DNA of 43,251 bases, taken from the NCBI GenBank assembly GCA_947476645.1, contig CANJRM010000020.1, forward strand, positions 1 through 43,251. The letters run 5' to 3'. The position numbers were made by a program, and so were the translations under genes. Below the pieces are notes generated by a model. It was not told where the DNA came from and did no database searches. It saw only the letters and a program-made list of their open reading frames with translations. This DNA is from Bacteroidota bacterium (GTDB lineage: Bacteria > Bacteroidota > Bacteroidia > Chitinophagales > LD1). How positions within the stretch are numbered: the stretch's first letter is position 1; each line of letters starts with the position of its first letter. Below, one piece after another: positions 7,270-16,806 of this stretch.

Positions 7270-8145
7270 TCAGGCGGTCAGTTTTTCTTTGGCTAATGGG
7301 GCTTTCACAACCACTCCGCGATGTTTGTCAAAAGCATCCTGCATGGCAATAATGTCGGGCGACAGTTGCCGCACAATGGTTTCCTCATCGGTAACCGATT
7401 CAAATTTAAGGTCTTTGAAGTAAACCAGTTTCCATTTGTCTGTATATTCAAGAGAAGTAAGGTTTTCAATCCAGTCACCTGAGTTGAGATAAGTAACCGA
7501 ACCGTTTTCGCTCATATACTTCTTCATCACGGGCTCATGAATGTGTCCGCATATAACGTGTGAGTAATCGTTTTGAATCGCAATTTCGGCAGCCGTTTGT
7601 TCAAAACTGTTGATGTGTTTAACCGCTGCCTTCACACTATCCTTCACTTTTTTTGATAACGATATTTTTTCGCATCCGAATTTTTCTAGAATCAGATTTA
7701 CGAAACGATTGATGAGAATTAGAATGTCGTAACCAGCTCCGCCAATTTTTGCCAGCCACTTAGAATGACGCATGGTTACATCAAAAATATCTCCGTGGAA
7801 GAACCAATTCTTTTGACCATCAAGTGTCAATACAAGTTTGTCTTTCAAGTGCAGATTGTCTAGACTGAAGCCGCTAAATTTGCGCAACATTTCATCGTGA
7901 TTGCCGGTGAGGTAATACACCTGTGTGCCATGCATCATCATTTTAATTACCCGCTGAATTACCCGCCAGTGCGAATCGGGAAAATAAAATTTGGAGAGTT
8001 GCCAGATGTCAATAAAATCGCCATTGATGATTAAAATTTCAGGATCAATACTTTTAAGGTAGGTGTTCAGCTCTTCTGCGTGGCAGCCGTAAGTGCCCAA
8101 ATGCACATCGGAGATAACCGCCACTTTCATTTTTCTTTTTTCCAT
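7270..8145 (-). CDS. Metallophosphoesterase, UDP-2,3-diacylglucosamine hydrolase (LpxH)-like
   Basis: A 291-residue calcineurin-like phosphoesterase. The five metal-binding motifs are present in order: ISDVHLG, NGDFIDIW, TGNHD, HGDIFDV and CGHIHEPV. The arrangement, with GNHDE and the HGD-type motif, resembles LpxH and its Bacteroidota relatives, which cleave UDP-2,3-diacylglucosamine in lipid A synthesis. A different envelope phosphodiester substrate remains possible. A longer reading from 8190 exists, but its first 15 residues (MHMMFSAHICKTFRT) do not look like family sequence; the ATG at 8145 opens MEKRKMKVAVISDVHLG. The adjacent glycosyltransferase gene supports a glycolipid context. Confidence 0.88.
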   Translation of the reverse strand: MEKRKMKVAVISDVHLGTYGCHAEELNTYLKSIDPEILIINGDFIDIWQLSKFYFPDSHWRVIQRVIKMMMHGTQVYYLTGNHDEMLRKFSGFSLDNLHLKDKLVLTLDGQKNWFFHGDIFDVTMRHSKWLAKIGGAGYDILILINRFVNLILEKFGCEKISLSKKVKDSVKAAVKHINSFEQTAAEIAIQNDYSHVICGHIHEPVMKKYMSENGSVTYLNSGDWIENLTSLEYTDKWKLVYFKDLKFESVTDEETIVRQLSPDIIAMQDAFDKHRGVVVKAPLAKEKLTA

Positions 8146-8330
8146 AGTTCTAAACGTTTTACAAATGTGTGCGCTGAACATCATGTGCATGTGCTCATTT
8201 CATTAACGTTCAATCAATCTTGTGTTGCTTAATTGTAAATGGTGGAGAAACGCTGTGGTGTTTTTTGGAGTATCCACAAGTTGCATTTGAACGAGGGGAA
8301 TTTTGTTCATCTGCGCGTAATACACAAATA

Positions 8331-9800
8331 CTAGAACCCGGTAATAGCTATCACGCACGATTTATTAAAAGGTGCTGGATTGATAGTATTCGGATGTTGA
8401 ATTGAGAGAAAATATGTTTTGCCATCGGGCGTAAACATGTCGCCTGATGTTTCACAACCTTCGGGTGCTGACATAAAACGTTTCAAATCTTCAAGCTTTG
8501 GATTCTGTATTGATAAATCGAGGAAGTAGACTTCGTTGTATGTTTCTCCTTTCGAACTGACCGCTGCGCTCGCACTTCCATTTTTATTTCCGTTAGTGTC
8601 TTCGCTTATTACTAAATATTTTTTGCCATGAAGAGTTACCGAAGTCATTGCATCGGGGCTGCTGAAACAAAACATAGAATCCTTCTTGCTTACTCCGCCA
8701 TTCAGTAACACTCTAAGTTTATTCGTTTTTAAATCTAACTCCAAAATTCTACCAAACGGGTCACGATAATTATTGCATTCCACTCTGCAAAGTTCATTCA
8801 AATGCTTTGCCGGTCTGCCGCCTTCTGCAATTTCGCTGTTAAAATCAAATTCATTGGTGCCCGATTCGGTGATATAAAGCTTATCGTCAACAGCTTCAAT
8901 CCATTCGTTGCTGATGCACATACAAGCTCCTTTGCATACCGCTACATCAATAATGTTAAGAAGCGAATCGGCTTGCATAGGCAATTCAATCCAAGTTCCG
9001 CTTTCGGCATCGGCACTTTGTTGATAGGCGTAAAGTTGTCCGTTTTCATAATCGCCTTTTTCTTTCGCTACATATTTAAAAATGATAGCTGGCTTGTTAT
9101 CGCTTGTCAGGTAAATGGTTTTTCCATCGGGCACGCATTGTGCATCTTCATGACGGTAACGACCAAAGTTTTTAATCTTCTTGATTGCTTGATGTGTTTT
9201 CGGATTTACTTCAACCATCCAACCGTAATTCAAAAATTTCTTTTTGCCGTTGTAATCAGAAGTGTCGGTAATGCCAAAGCGCGAATTTATTTCTGTATTA
9301 CTCAAGGGAAATTCTTCTTCAGTAGTTAGAACGGTTCCGTTGGGGGTAAGTGTCCCTCCGCAGTTGCGGAAAGTTTCGCCAACGTTGGAGAAATCAATCG
9401 CATGAAAATCTCCTACCACATTCCATTCATCCTTTTCCTTTTTCACTTCGAAAATTGTTCCACCTCCACCATCACCGAGCAAGGCATTTGGTTTATGCTC
9501 TTCGTGATTCACATAGATGTATCCATGTTCACTCGAACTATCAATAGGAATATAAATGACCATATCGTGGCTGCCTTTTGCCGGAGCGTGCGTACCGGAG
9601 TTCATCACCACCGTATCGCCTTCGCTGAAAAGCACCTTATATTTAAACCCTTCGGGAATTAGAACCGTGCGATTGTTGTAGTTGATGGCAACCGGTTTAA
9701 AAATATCAAACGATTGATGCTTTGTTTGGCAAGAGGAGATGCCAAACAGCATGAATGCTACTAGTAGTATTAGAAAACTGAGATTACGCGTATTATGCAT
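8331..9800 (-). CDS. PhoX-family (DUF839) phosphatase-like lipoprotein
   Basis: A 489-residue exported protein. A lipoprotein signal ends at GISSC (Cys24). The rest matches the PhoX/DUF839 beta-propeller family: FRNCGGTLTPNGTVLTTEEE (about residues 144-163), then RHEDAQCVPDGKTIYLTSDN and RDPFGRILELDL, and a late propeller repeat with SPDAMTS and FTPDGKTYFLSIQHP. PhoX enzymes are calcium/iron-dependent alkaline phosphatases that release phosphate from organic esters under starvation. Whether this diverged member is active is not certain, but the Glu-rich EEE and HEDA ligand regions are retained. Its start lies 3 bases after the end of the upstream gene (9804-10574), so the two are almost certainly cotranscribed. 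Confidence 0.88.
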   Translation of the reverse strand: MHNTRNLSFLILLVAFMLFGISSCQTKHQSFDIFKPVAINYNNRTVLIPEGFKYKVLFSEGDTVVMNSGTHAPAKGSHDMVIYIPIDSSSEHGYIYVNHEEHKPNALLGDGGGGTIFEVKKEKDEWNVVGDFHAIDFSNVGETFRNCGGTLTPNGTVLTTEEEFPLSNTEINSRFGITDTSDYNGKKKFLNYGWMVEVNPKTHQAIKKIKNFGRYRHEDAQCVPDGKTIYLTSDNKPAIIFKYVAKEKGDYENGQLYAYQQSADAESGTWIELPMQADSLLNIIDVAVCKGACMCISNEWIEAVDDKLYITESGTNEFDFNSEIAEGGRPAKHLNELCRVECNNYRDPFGRILELDLKTNKLRVLLNGGVSKKDSMFCFSSPDAMTSVTLHGKKYLVISEDTNGNKNGSASAAVSSKGETYNEVYFLDLSIQNPKLEDLKRFMSAPEGCETSGDMFTPDGKTYFLSIQHPNTINPAPFNKSCVIAITGF

Positions 9801-9803
9801 GTA

Positions 9804-10574
9804 TTAATTTTTGTTCGACATTTCAATCCAAGTTTTTAAGCTATCTGAAATTTCATTGTTCAGTTGCGTTTCAACAAGCTGCTGCTTAACAATTTCTTTT
9901 TGCAGTTTCGAATTGATATTAATTCTACTCATGATAAGCACCTTTTTTTCGTTTTCATGTTTAATATCCATTAGCACCATTATTTTTTTTAAACCTGTGA
10001 TATGCGTTCTGTGATGGTTTAACGGTTGAAAATCTTCAAGCCATTGCACCATAAAAATATAGTCGGCTGTATCTTTTCTTATTTGACCAATACCCTCAAC
10101 TCTTGAATATTCAGGTATTTGCTTTTGTATTTTATGAAATAAAAAATCAACAAATGAGCTAAGTTGTTCTGGACTAATTTTTACTAACAACTTCTTACCG
10201 GTTTGCTTTGCTAAGGCATAACCAGAAACATTGGTACGGAAATAAGTCTTTAATCGTTCAAAGTGACTACCCGTAGCTTGTGTATCGGCAACGGTTTGCC
10301 ACACTTCTATATCGTGTTTATGAGCTAGCAGTTGAAGCAAGTAATCATCTCTAAGGTCTTGCGCATACTTGTACATTTTGTTAAGACTGCACACATAACG
10401 AGTGGAATTAAAATTTTTGTCACAGTGGTTAAGCAAATTAAAAATTGTGTTGAGTTGTTCTGCATTATGGCAAAAACGAAGCAAACACAATTGCTCATTC
10501 GTAACTAAAAATTGTTTTAGCTGTATGCGCGAATGTTTCCATAACTCATTGTGATAACCTACCAGCAAATGCAT
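9804..10574 (-). CDS. Hypothetical protein, unrecognised, upstream of PhoX-like gene
   Basis: A 256-residue protein with no signal peptide, no membrane segment and no family that I recognise. It is rich in Leu, Lys, His and Gln, is probably largely helical, and contains several Cys in the first 60 residues (NEQLCLLRFCHN, HCDKNF, YVCS). The last 60 residues (KKVLIMSRININSKLQKEIV onward) look like an amphipathic helix or coiled coil. It starts at the edge of the 359-base divergent spacer and ends 3 bases before the PhoX-like gene, which it precedes in an apparent two-gene transcript. A cytoplasmic partner or regulator is possible but not supported by a motif. Confidence 0.75.
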   Translation of the reverse strand: MHLLVGYHNELWKHSRIQLKQFLVTNEQLCLLRFCHNAEQLNTIFNLLNHCDKNFNSTRYVCSLNKMYKYAQDLRDDYLLQLLAHKHDIEVWQTVADTQATGSHFERLKTYFRTNVSGYALAKQTGKKLLVKISPEQLSSFVDFLFHKIQKQIPEYSRVEGIGQIRKDTADYIFMVQWLEDFQPLNHHRTHITGLKKIMVLMDIKHENEKKVLIMSRININSKLQKEIVKQQLVETQLNNEISDSLKTWIEMSNKN

Positions 10575-10933
10575 GTTGCAATTTTCTGCAAACCTAGAGT
10601 AGCTAGGTTAAGCCCATACCAAGCCACGTATAATTAATTGTTGATGCTTTTGCACATTTAAAAATTTCTTAACGGTCTTATTACAATAAGTTGTCTCTGC
10701 CTTTAAAAAAGAATAAAACGTGGAATAAATTTTTGACGCGTTTGGTCGTGTTAACCCACAAAAATGGGTTGCATTAAAATTGAGCAGGAAAGCAAACCGA
10801 TAAAAAATTTAAAACAAACGTAACACAACCTTCACTATTAAATATTGTGCAGTTTACTTTTTGCACAAAAGCCTTCTTCATGTTTGCACCGTCATTTAAC
10901 GACACACTTTTTTAATTCAATCAAACAATCCCT
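10575..10933. other. Divergent intergenic region between the PhoX pair and the surface locus
   Basis: About 359 bases without a gene, AT-rich, separating the leftward 9804-10574 gene from the rightward surface locus. It must contain both promoters. A small perfect hairpin is visible: AACCCA at 10753-10758 pairs with TGGGTT at 10765-10770 around a 6-base loop. Near the plus-strand gene, TTTG words occur at 10860 and 10883, but their spacing does not fit the Bacteroidota TTTG/TAnnTTTG promoter consensus well, so I assign no promoter. Confidence 0.5.
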
Positions 10934-12328
10934 ATGAAGAAAATCTTACTCTGCATGATTATGTTATGCAATGCACTATTGTACGCTCAAAACGGTTTAG
11001 AATGTATTACCGTAGAAAAATATTATGTCTCTGATGCAAACGACACTACAGTAAATTCAACGGGTGGAGTTTTGCCTGTTGGTTCTGTTACCTACAGAAT
11101 TTATGCCGACATGCTTCCAGGCTATACTTTTCAAGCAGCCTATGGTGTAGATGTTGCTCCTACCGGTGTAATAGGCACAGGCGACCATGAATTGCGCATA
11201 CAAACAACTACTTTGTTTTTTAATAATGAAGACCGTGGAGCAACAACCCCGGGCTTTACAAAATCGCGATGTGCAGATAATACCGTAATGCTTGATTCGT
11301 GGCTTTCAGTAGGTGCTGCGTGTGCAGGAAATTTTGGTATCATGAAAACAGCCGATGATGGTGTAGCAAATGTTTCTAACGGTGATGGGGTTTTACAAAA
11401 TGCCGATGCCTCAGCAGGAGTTCCGCTTACTACACAAGATGGACTGATTGCTGGAACACCTGGCACACTAACAGAAGTAGGTCTTACCAATGACATTCTT
11501 GTTTTCGACAATCAAAATGATGGAACAAACGGTCCATTGTTTTCTACTTATAATGGTTCATGGGCTTGCCTTGGTGGTTGCACAGGACCCGACACCGTTG
11601 ACAATAAATTATTGATTGCACAAATAACTACCGATGGCATTCTGACTTTCGAATTGAATATTCAAATAGGAACTCCTACCGGAGGTGTTCAAAGATTCGT
11701 TGCAAGAAATCCGGTGGGCAATGAAGTTATGTTGTCTTGTTTAATTGATACATTAGGTCGTCCGACTCTTCCATTGCCAACCGTAAGTATTACTGCTCCT
11801 TCAAACGGGGCAAATTATAACGTAGGCGATGCAGTTAATATTACTGCTGATGCAGTAGCCTTATCAGGAACAATTACACAGGTAGAATTTTTTGTTGACG
11901 GAAATTCTGTAGGTATTGATAACAATGCTCCTTACGCAGCTCCGACCTGGACGGCAACACTTGGTGCACACAACTTAACAGCTACTGCTACGGATAGCAA
12001 TAGCGGACAAGCGACTTCTTCGGTAGTTACTATTAACGGATTAGCAGTTGGAATTAATGAATTGAATGCTTCAACTCCAATCGTAAAAGTATTTCCAAGC
12101 CCAACCAAAGATTTGTTTCAATTGCAAATTACAGGAGCAAAAGAAAACTCCAACAGCAGTTACTCTATACAAGATGTAACCGGAAATTTATTGGCTCAAA
12201 AAAACTTAGGAACTATCAATGTAAATTATACTGAGCGCGTAAACATTGCTGCATTTGCCAATGGAATTTACTTTGTAAAAGTAACTGCCAATGGTTTTAC
12301 AACCACACAAAAAATAATCAAGAACTAA
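10934..12328 (+). CDS. T9SS-secreted protein with shared N-terminal domain and Ig-like domain (paralog 1)
   Basis: A 464-residue exported protein. After a signal peptide (MKKILLCMIMLCNALLYAQ) comes a domain of about 260 residues shared with the genes at 15468 and 19433. Shared motifs are EKYYVSDAND, GSVTYRIYADMLPGY, GDHELRIQTT-FFNNEDRG, LDSWLSVG, TTQDGLI, LLIAQITTDG and QIGTPTGGVQRFVARNPVG. A bacterial Ig-like domain (about residues 284-370, VSITAPSNGANYNVGD and VEFFVDGNSVGIDN) follows. The last 80 residues, with VKVFPSPTKDLFQL and ANGIYFVKVTANG, are a type A T9SS sorting domain, so the protein is probably surface-anchored or released. It is first in a tight run with the TonB receptor (31-base gap). 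Biochemical role unknown. Confidence 0.9.
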   Translation: MKKILLCMIMLCNALLYAQNGLECITVEKYYVSDANDTTVNSTGGVLPVGSVTYRIYADMLPGYTFQAAYGVDVAPTGVIGTGDHELRIQTTTLFFNNEDRGATTPGFTKSRCADNTVMLDSWLSVGAACAGNFGIMKTADDGVANVSNGDGVLQNADASAGVPLTTQDGLIAGTPGTLTEVGLTNDILVFDNQNDGTNGPLFSTYNGSWACLGGCTGPDTVDNKLLIAQITTDGILTFELNIQIGTPTGGVQRFVARNPVGNEVMLSCLIDTLGRPTLPLPTVSITAPSNGANYNVGDAVNITADAVALSGTITQVEFFVDGNSVGIDNNAPYAAPTWTATLGAHNLTATATDSNSGQATSSVVTINGLAVGINELNASTPIVKVFPSPTKDLFQLQITGAKENSNSSYSIQDVTGNLLAQKNLGTINVNYTERVNIAAFANGIYFVKVTANGFTTTQKIIKN

Positions 12329-12359
12329 GTTTAACTCACCGAACCCTTCACGATTATTT

Positions 12360-15300
12360 ATGTACAACTTCATGACCAAGTACTGGGCGGCAAAGAAATT
12401 TTTCTTGCTAACGCTGTTTACTTTCATTGCACTTACTTCTGTTTTTGCGCAAGGCATTTTGCGAGGCAAAATTACCGATGAAAATGGCGAAGCTATGATT
12501 AGTGCTACGGTGGTGCTAAAATCAAATAGCACCATTGGAACGGTTACTGATTTAGATGGAAACTTCTCGCTTACACTTCCCGATACTTCGGCACAAACCA
12601 TTGTTGTTTCTGTTTTAGGATACAAGAAAATTGAAGAACTTGTTCATCCGAAAAAAGGAGAAGTAGTGCTTCACAATTTTTCAATGCAGACAGCAGCCAC
12701 TGAAATAAAAGAAGTAGTAATTTCTGCAAAAGCAGTAAGAGCCAACGACACTTACTTAGATAACGTGAAGCGAAAATCTGCTACTACCCTCGATTACATT
12801 TCGGCAGAAACCATGAAGAAAACCGGTGATGCAAATGTAGTAGCAGCTATTGCGCGTGTGCCTGGGGTTTCAACTAACGGTGGTTTTATAACCGTGCGTG
12901 GCATTGGTGACCGCTACGTAAAAACCGGTATCAACGGCTCTCGTATTCCAACACTCGACCCGTTTACAAACAACATTAAACTGGATTTGCTGCCCACAAA
13001 TCTCATTGATAATATTTTGATTACTAAAACTGCCAGCCCCGATGTGCCTGGCGATTGGGCTGGTGCTTACATCTCGGTAGAAACAAAAGATTATCCCGAT
13101 AAACTTGCTGTGAATTTGGAACTTACTTCTGAATTCAATTTGCAAAGCACTTTCCGAAATACGGTTTCCTCCGACCACAGCAAAACAGATTGGTTGGGTT
13201 ACGATAATGGTTTTAGAGAACACGACCACAATTCTTTTGTAGCACCTATAGCTGCACCAAATCAATACGAAGAGTTTGTCGGCTTAGGTATGGGAGACTA
13301 TTATCGTTCACTCGGTGTCACCAAACCGTGGATTTCGGGCACAACAAGCGGAGATAATTTGTTTAAGTTGGGATTAGTTGAATTGGGGTTACTGCCAAAA
13401 GCATTGTTCAACGACCCTGCTGCATTTCAAAAAGCTAAACTTCAATATCTCACAGGACCATATAGCAGCGATGCTTTTAAGTCGTTGAATAGTGCCGCTG
13501 CAAAGTCGGGTCAAACATTTCCAAATAATTGGAATACAAAACAACGGTTTGCTTTACCTAATTTTGGATTCACGTTTACTATTGGTGACCAGGTAAATTT
13601 ATTTAAAAGACCGTTAGGTTTTTTAGTAGGAGTGCGTTATAGCTCTTCTACCGTTTATGATCCTAATTCAGTTGCCGACAGGGTAATAGGTTATCAGGAC
13701 AGTTCAGGTGAAGCTCGAGTGATTCTGACTTCAGATAGCCGACAGAGGTTCAGCAGAGAAACCAACTCCTGGAGTGCTCTCATAAACCTGGCTTACAAAT
13801 TCAACCCTAACAATAGTATTGCCATTTTGTTCATGCCCAATTTTATTGGTGTAAACAATGTGCGCGATGCTGTTGACAGCCTGTCAGGAGAGTACAACAC
13901 ATTTACCAAGAGCCAGTTTTATGAACACAGAAGACAACTCATTTATCAATTGAAAACCGAACATCTTATTCCCGGACCTAACATAAAAATTGAACTAGTT
14001 GGCTCTTACACGATGGGAAAAAGCAACGCCCCTGATTTTAAAAACCTGAATTACAATCAGGATAGAGGTACGCTTCAGTATCAGATTGGGGGAGGCGGAA
14101 ACAGTGTTATTCAAAGATATTACCGCTATCTGAATGATGACTTGCTTGATTCGCGTTTATCGGTTGATGTACCATTAGACAAAAAACCGGGTTTAGTCAG
14201 AAAAATAAAATTCGGAGGAGCGTATCAATACAACCGAAAGAAAAGCGACCAGTATGCTTATGACTTATATCTACATCAGGACCATCAAACATTTGGGGGA
14301 ACTGATATTGATGAATTTTTCAGTCTTGATAATTTTAGTTTAAGCACTGCATCCAATCAAGGAATTCCTTACAGTAAAATGAATGCGTACTATCAGGTGA
14401 GTAGTGACCCTGCTAATCACACTTTTGGTTATAGCCATATTGGTGGAGGATTTGTGATGCTTGATTTTGCAGTTGTTCCTGCTTTCAGAATAAATGGTGG
14501 GTTACGAATAGAATACGCTAAAATTTATACCGATGTTACTTCATACGATTCATTAGGGTATGCTCCCAACGATATCCGAAGACTGAGTTATGCTGTATTG
14601 CCAAATCCGGGAAGTTTGAAAGAAGTAAATTATTTGCCGAGCATAAATTTCATTTACAAAATTAGGCAAGATGAATTGAGTCCTATCAATTTAAGATGGA
14701 GTTACAGCTATGGCGTTGCGCGTCCAAGCATTCGCGAATTATCTGAAACACTTGTATATGACTACGAGTTTAAATCACAGGTTTTTGGAAACTCAAGTTT
14801 GAAGACAGTAAAAATTCACAATGTTGATTTGCGGTTAGAATCGTATTTCAAAGGCGGGCATGATTTATCAGCAAGTTTCTTTTATAAAGATTTTACCAAT
14901 CACATTGAACTCGTCAATTATGATTTTTATACCTGGCAAAACGTTGACCACTCACGAGTGCTTGGTGTGGAACTTGAAGGCAAAGTGACTTTAGTAAAAG
15001 GGCTTGAACTCAGAGCAAACGCTTCTTATATCAATTCCCAAACTACTGTTGTTGAATACAGACTCCGCAATGGTATTCAGGATAAAATTCCGGTAGATAC
15101 CGTTACTCGGACTATGTTTGGTCAGGCGCCTTACGTAGTGAACGCTATTTTATCTTACACGAATGATAAAATCGGATTGACCACAACCTTGAGTTATAAT
15201 ACGCAAGGTCCACGGTTGGTTATTGCCGGAGTTGCTATTGAAGGGAGACCCGATATTTTTGAACGCCCCCGACATCTTCTGGATTTTAAAATCAGCAAAA

Positions 15301-15455
15301 CGCTCGGAAAATATTTCAGCATCAGTTTAACTGCGCGCAACCTGGTGAACTCTCCGGTTAAAAGAACTTATAAATATGACGGACAGTGGCGTCAGGATTT
15401 TGATAGTTACAAAATTGGAACCAGTCTCAGTTTAGGAATCGCATTTAAACTATAA
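12360..15455 (+). CDS. TonB-dependent outer-membrane receptor with carboxypeptidase-regulatory N-domain
   Basis: A 1031-residue outer-membrane beta-barrel importer. A signal peptide ends near SVFAQ (about residue 31). Residues 32-115 (GKITDENGEAMISATVVLKS, TVTDLDGNFSLTLPDTS) form the carboxypeptidase-regulatory-like domain typical of Bacteroidota receptors. Residues about 130-245 are the plug (VVAAIARVPGVST, GFITVRGIGDRYVKTGING). The remaining 750 residues form the barrel, ending in the aromatic-patterned C-terminal strand (SYKIGTSLSLGIAFKL). No SusD-like partner is present, so it is not a canonical SusCD pair. The gene lies between two paralogous secreted proteins with 31- and 12-base gaps, suggesting that they serve the same uptake or surface process. 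Substrate unknown. Met5 (12372) is an alternative start. Confidence 0.93.
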   Translation: MYNFMTKYWAAKKFFLLTLFTFIALTSVFAQGILRGKITDENGEAMISATVVLKSNSTIGTVTDLDGNFSLTLPDTSAQTIVVSVLGYKKIEELVHPKKGEVVLHNFSMQTAATEIKEVVISAKAVRANDTYLDNVKRKSATTLDYISAETMKKTGDANVVAAIARVPGVSTNGGFITVRGIGDRYVKTGINGSRIPTLDPFTNNIKLDLLPTNLIDNILITKTASPDVPGDWAGAYISVETKDYPDKLAVNLELTSEFNLQSTFRNTVSSDHSKTDWLGYDNGFREHDHNSFVAPIAAPNQYEEFVGLGMGDYYRSLGVTKPWISGTTSGDNLFKLGLVELGLLPKALFNDPAAFQKAKLQYLTGPYSSDAFKSLNSAAAKSGQTFPNNWNTKQRFALPNFGFTFTIGDQVNLFKRPLGFLVGVRYSSSTVYDPNSVADRVIGYQDSSGEARVILTSDSRQRFSRETNSWSALINLAYKFNPNNSIAILFMPNFIGVNNVRDAVDSLSGEYNTFTKSQFYEHRRQLIYQLKTEHLIPGPNIKIELVGSYTMGKSNAPDFKNLNYNQDRGTLQYQIGGGGNSVIQRYYRYLNDDLLDSRLSVDVPLDKKPGLVRKIKFGGAYQYNRKKSDQYAYDLYLHQDHQTFGGTDIDEFFSLDNFSLSTASNQGIPYSKMNAYYQVSSDPANHTFGYSHIGGGFVMLDFAVVPAFRINGGLRIEYAKIYTDVTSYDSLGYAPNDIRRLSYAVLPNPGSLKEVNYLPSINFIYKIRQDELSPINLRWSYSYGVARPSIRELSETLVYDYEFKSQVFGNSSLKTVKIHNVDLRLESYFKGGHDLSASFFYKDFTNHIELVNYDFYTWQNVDHSRVLGVELEGKVTLVKGLELRANASYINSQTTVVEYRLRNGIQDKIPVDTVTRTMFGQAPYVVNAILSYTNDKIGLTTTLSYNTQGPRLVIAGVAIEGRPDIFERPRHLLDFKISKTLGKYFSISLTARNLVNSPVKRTYKYDGQWRQDFDSYKIGTSLSLGIAFKL

Positions 15456-15467
15456 GTAGACATAGCC

Positions 15468-16787
15468 ATGAAAAATATTTTATTCATTTTATTGTTTCCT
15501 CTTTTGCTGCAAGCGCAGGTGGAAAAAGTAATTATAGAAACCTATTACGTTTCAGATGCTGCAGATGCAACTGATACTACCGGTGGACTTTTACAAATTG
15601 GGTCTAAAACTTATCGTGTTTATATTGATTTATTACCCGGTAGCAAGCTCAAAAAAATTTATGGCGATGCTAATCACACACTGAAATTTTCAAGCACTGC
15701 TAGTTTTTTTAATAATAAAGAAGACGGGCAAAGTTTTGCAAAAGACTTTAGTAAGACTCGCTATAAAAACAATACAGTGGCTTTAGATACCTGGTTAACT
15801 TTAGGTCAGGTTACAAAAACGGGTTCAAAAACTTATTTCGGAGTTTTGAAAACAAGTGACCGCGATGGTTCGTTTGTTGGAGGTGTAAATAACGATGGAG
15901 GCAGTTCGGTAATTGCAGGTGGGCTACTTACAAATACAGATGCTGCATCGGGTATTCCGTTGACTACCAGTGATGGAATTGATACCATGACAACGTTACC
16001 TTCTAACTGGGGAACTTCAGGAATAATTGATATTATTTCCGGTGAAGATTCTACCATTTTCGGTTCTCTAAAATCAGGGTCTGAATTTATAAGCAACAAT
16101 GTTTCATTACAAAACACCGGTGTAATGGGTGTGTTGCCTCAGGATAATGAGGTTCTTATAGCTCAACTCACCACTGCAGGAGAAATTTCTTTTGAGTTGA
16201 ATATTGAAGTGATTGATTCCAACGGAAACACTAAAAAATATGTAGCTAACGGTGATACTCTTTTGACTAATGAGTTTGTCTATCCTAATTTGAAATATCC
16301 GCCTGCCTGCGGATGCAACAACGCGAATTATCTAGAATACAGTGCTAACTATGCCTGCGGAAATCCTGATTCATGTCGCACACTTATTGTGCTTGGCTGT
16401 ACTGACCCTATGGCTTGTAACTATAATCCGAATGCAAATTTTCCTGTTCCTTCTTTGTGTTGTTATCCGGGTGCGTGCAACGACCTCGACATAAGTTTAG
16501 TTTGTCCGCATCTGAGCATCAACGAAACACTATTAGAAAATTCATTTACGCTTTATCCAAATCCGGTGGAAGATGTTTTGACTATAGAAATTTCTTCTCC
16601 TCAGTTCAAAGTAACCAAGTACACCATCTATGATTATTTGGGAAGAGTTGTTTCAGAGAAGAACGTCACCCGCAGTTCTGTTTTCAATAAAACAGAATTA
16701 AATATCTCTGAATTGAATGCAGGATTATATCTCTTGCGATTAAGTACAGAAATATCTTCCGCAACAAAAATGTTTGTGAAGAATTAA
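15468..16787 (+). CDS. T9SS-secreted protein with shared N-terminal domain and Cys-rich insert (paralog 2)
   Basis: A 439-residue exported protein and the most diverged of the three paralogs. After the signal peptide (MKNILFILLFPLLLQAQ) it shares ETYYVSDAAD, GSKTYRVYIDLLPGSKL, NHTLKFSSTASFFNNKEDG, LDTWLTLGQ, LTTSDGI and VLIAQLTTAGEISFELNIEV. Instead of an Ig domain it has a segment with about ten cysteines (residues about 280-345), including GCTDPMACNYNPNANF, a motif frequent in secreted proteins of marine Bacteroidota. The type A T9SS tail follows (LYPNPVEDVLTIEI, LNAGLYLLRLS). It begins 12 bases after the TonB receptor gene, so it is surely in the same transcript. Function unknown; a surface partner of the receptor is an inference from position. 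Confidence 0.9.
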   Translation: MKNILFILLFPLLLQAQVEKVIIETYYVSDAADATDTTGGLLQIGSKTYRVYIDLLPGSKLKKIYGDANHTLKFSSTASFFNNKEDGQSFAKDFSKTRYKNNTVALDTWLTLGQVTKTGSKTYFGVLKTSDRDGSFVGGVNNDGGSSVIAGGLLTNTDAASGIPLTTSDGIDTMTTLPSNWGTSGIIDIISGEDSTIFGSLKSGSEFISNNVSLQNTGVMGVLPQDNEVLIAQLTTAGEISFELNIEVIDSNGNTKKYVANGDTLLTNEFVYPNLKYPPACGCNNANYLEYSANYACGNPDSCRTLIVLGCTDPMACNYNPNANFPVPSLCCYPGACNDLDISLVCPHLSINETLLENSFTLYPNPVEDVLTIEISSPQFKVTKYTIYDYLGRVVSEKNVTRSSVFNKTELNISELNAGLYLLRLSTEISSATKMFVKN

Positions 16788-16806
16788 TTTTAAAACGAAC
16801 CCGATT

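Noticed and set aside
10855-10890. Bacteroidota-type promoter (TTTG and TAnnTTTG) before the surface locus
   Set aside because: TTTG words are present, but the spacing and the TA of the second element do not match the consensus well enough to assign a promoter.
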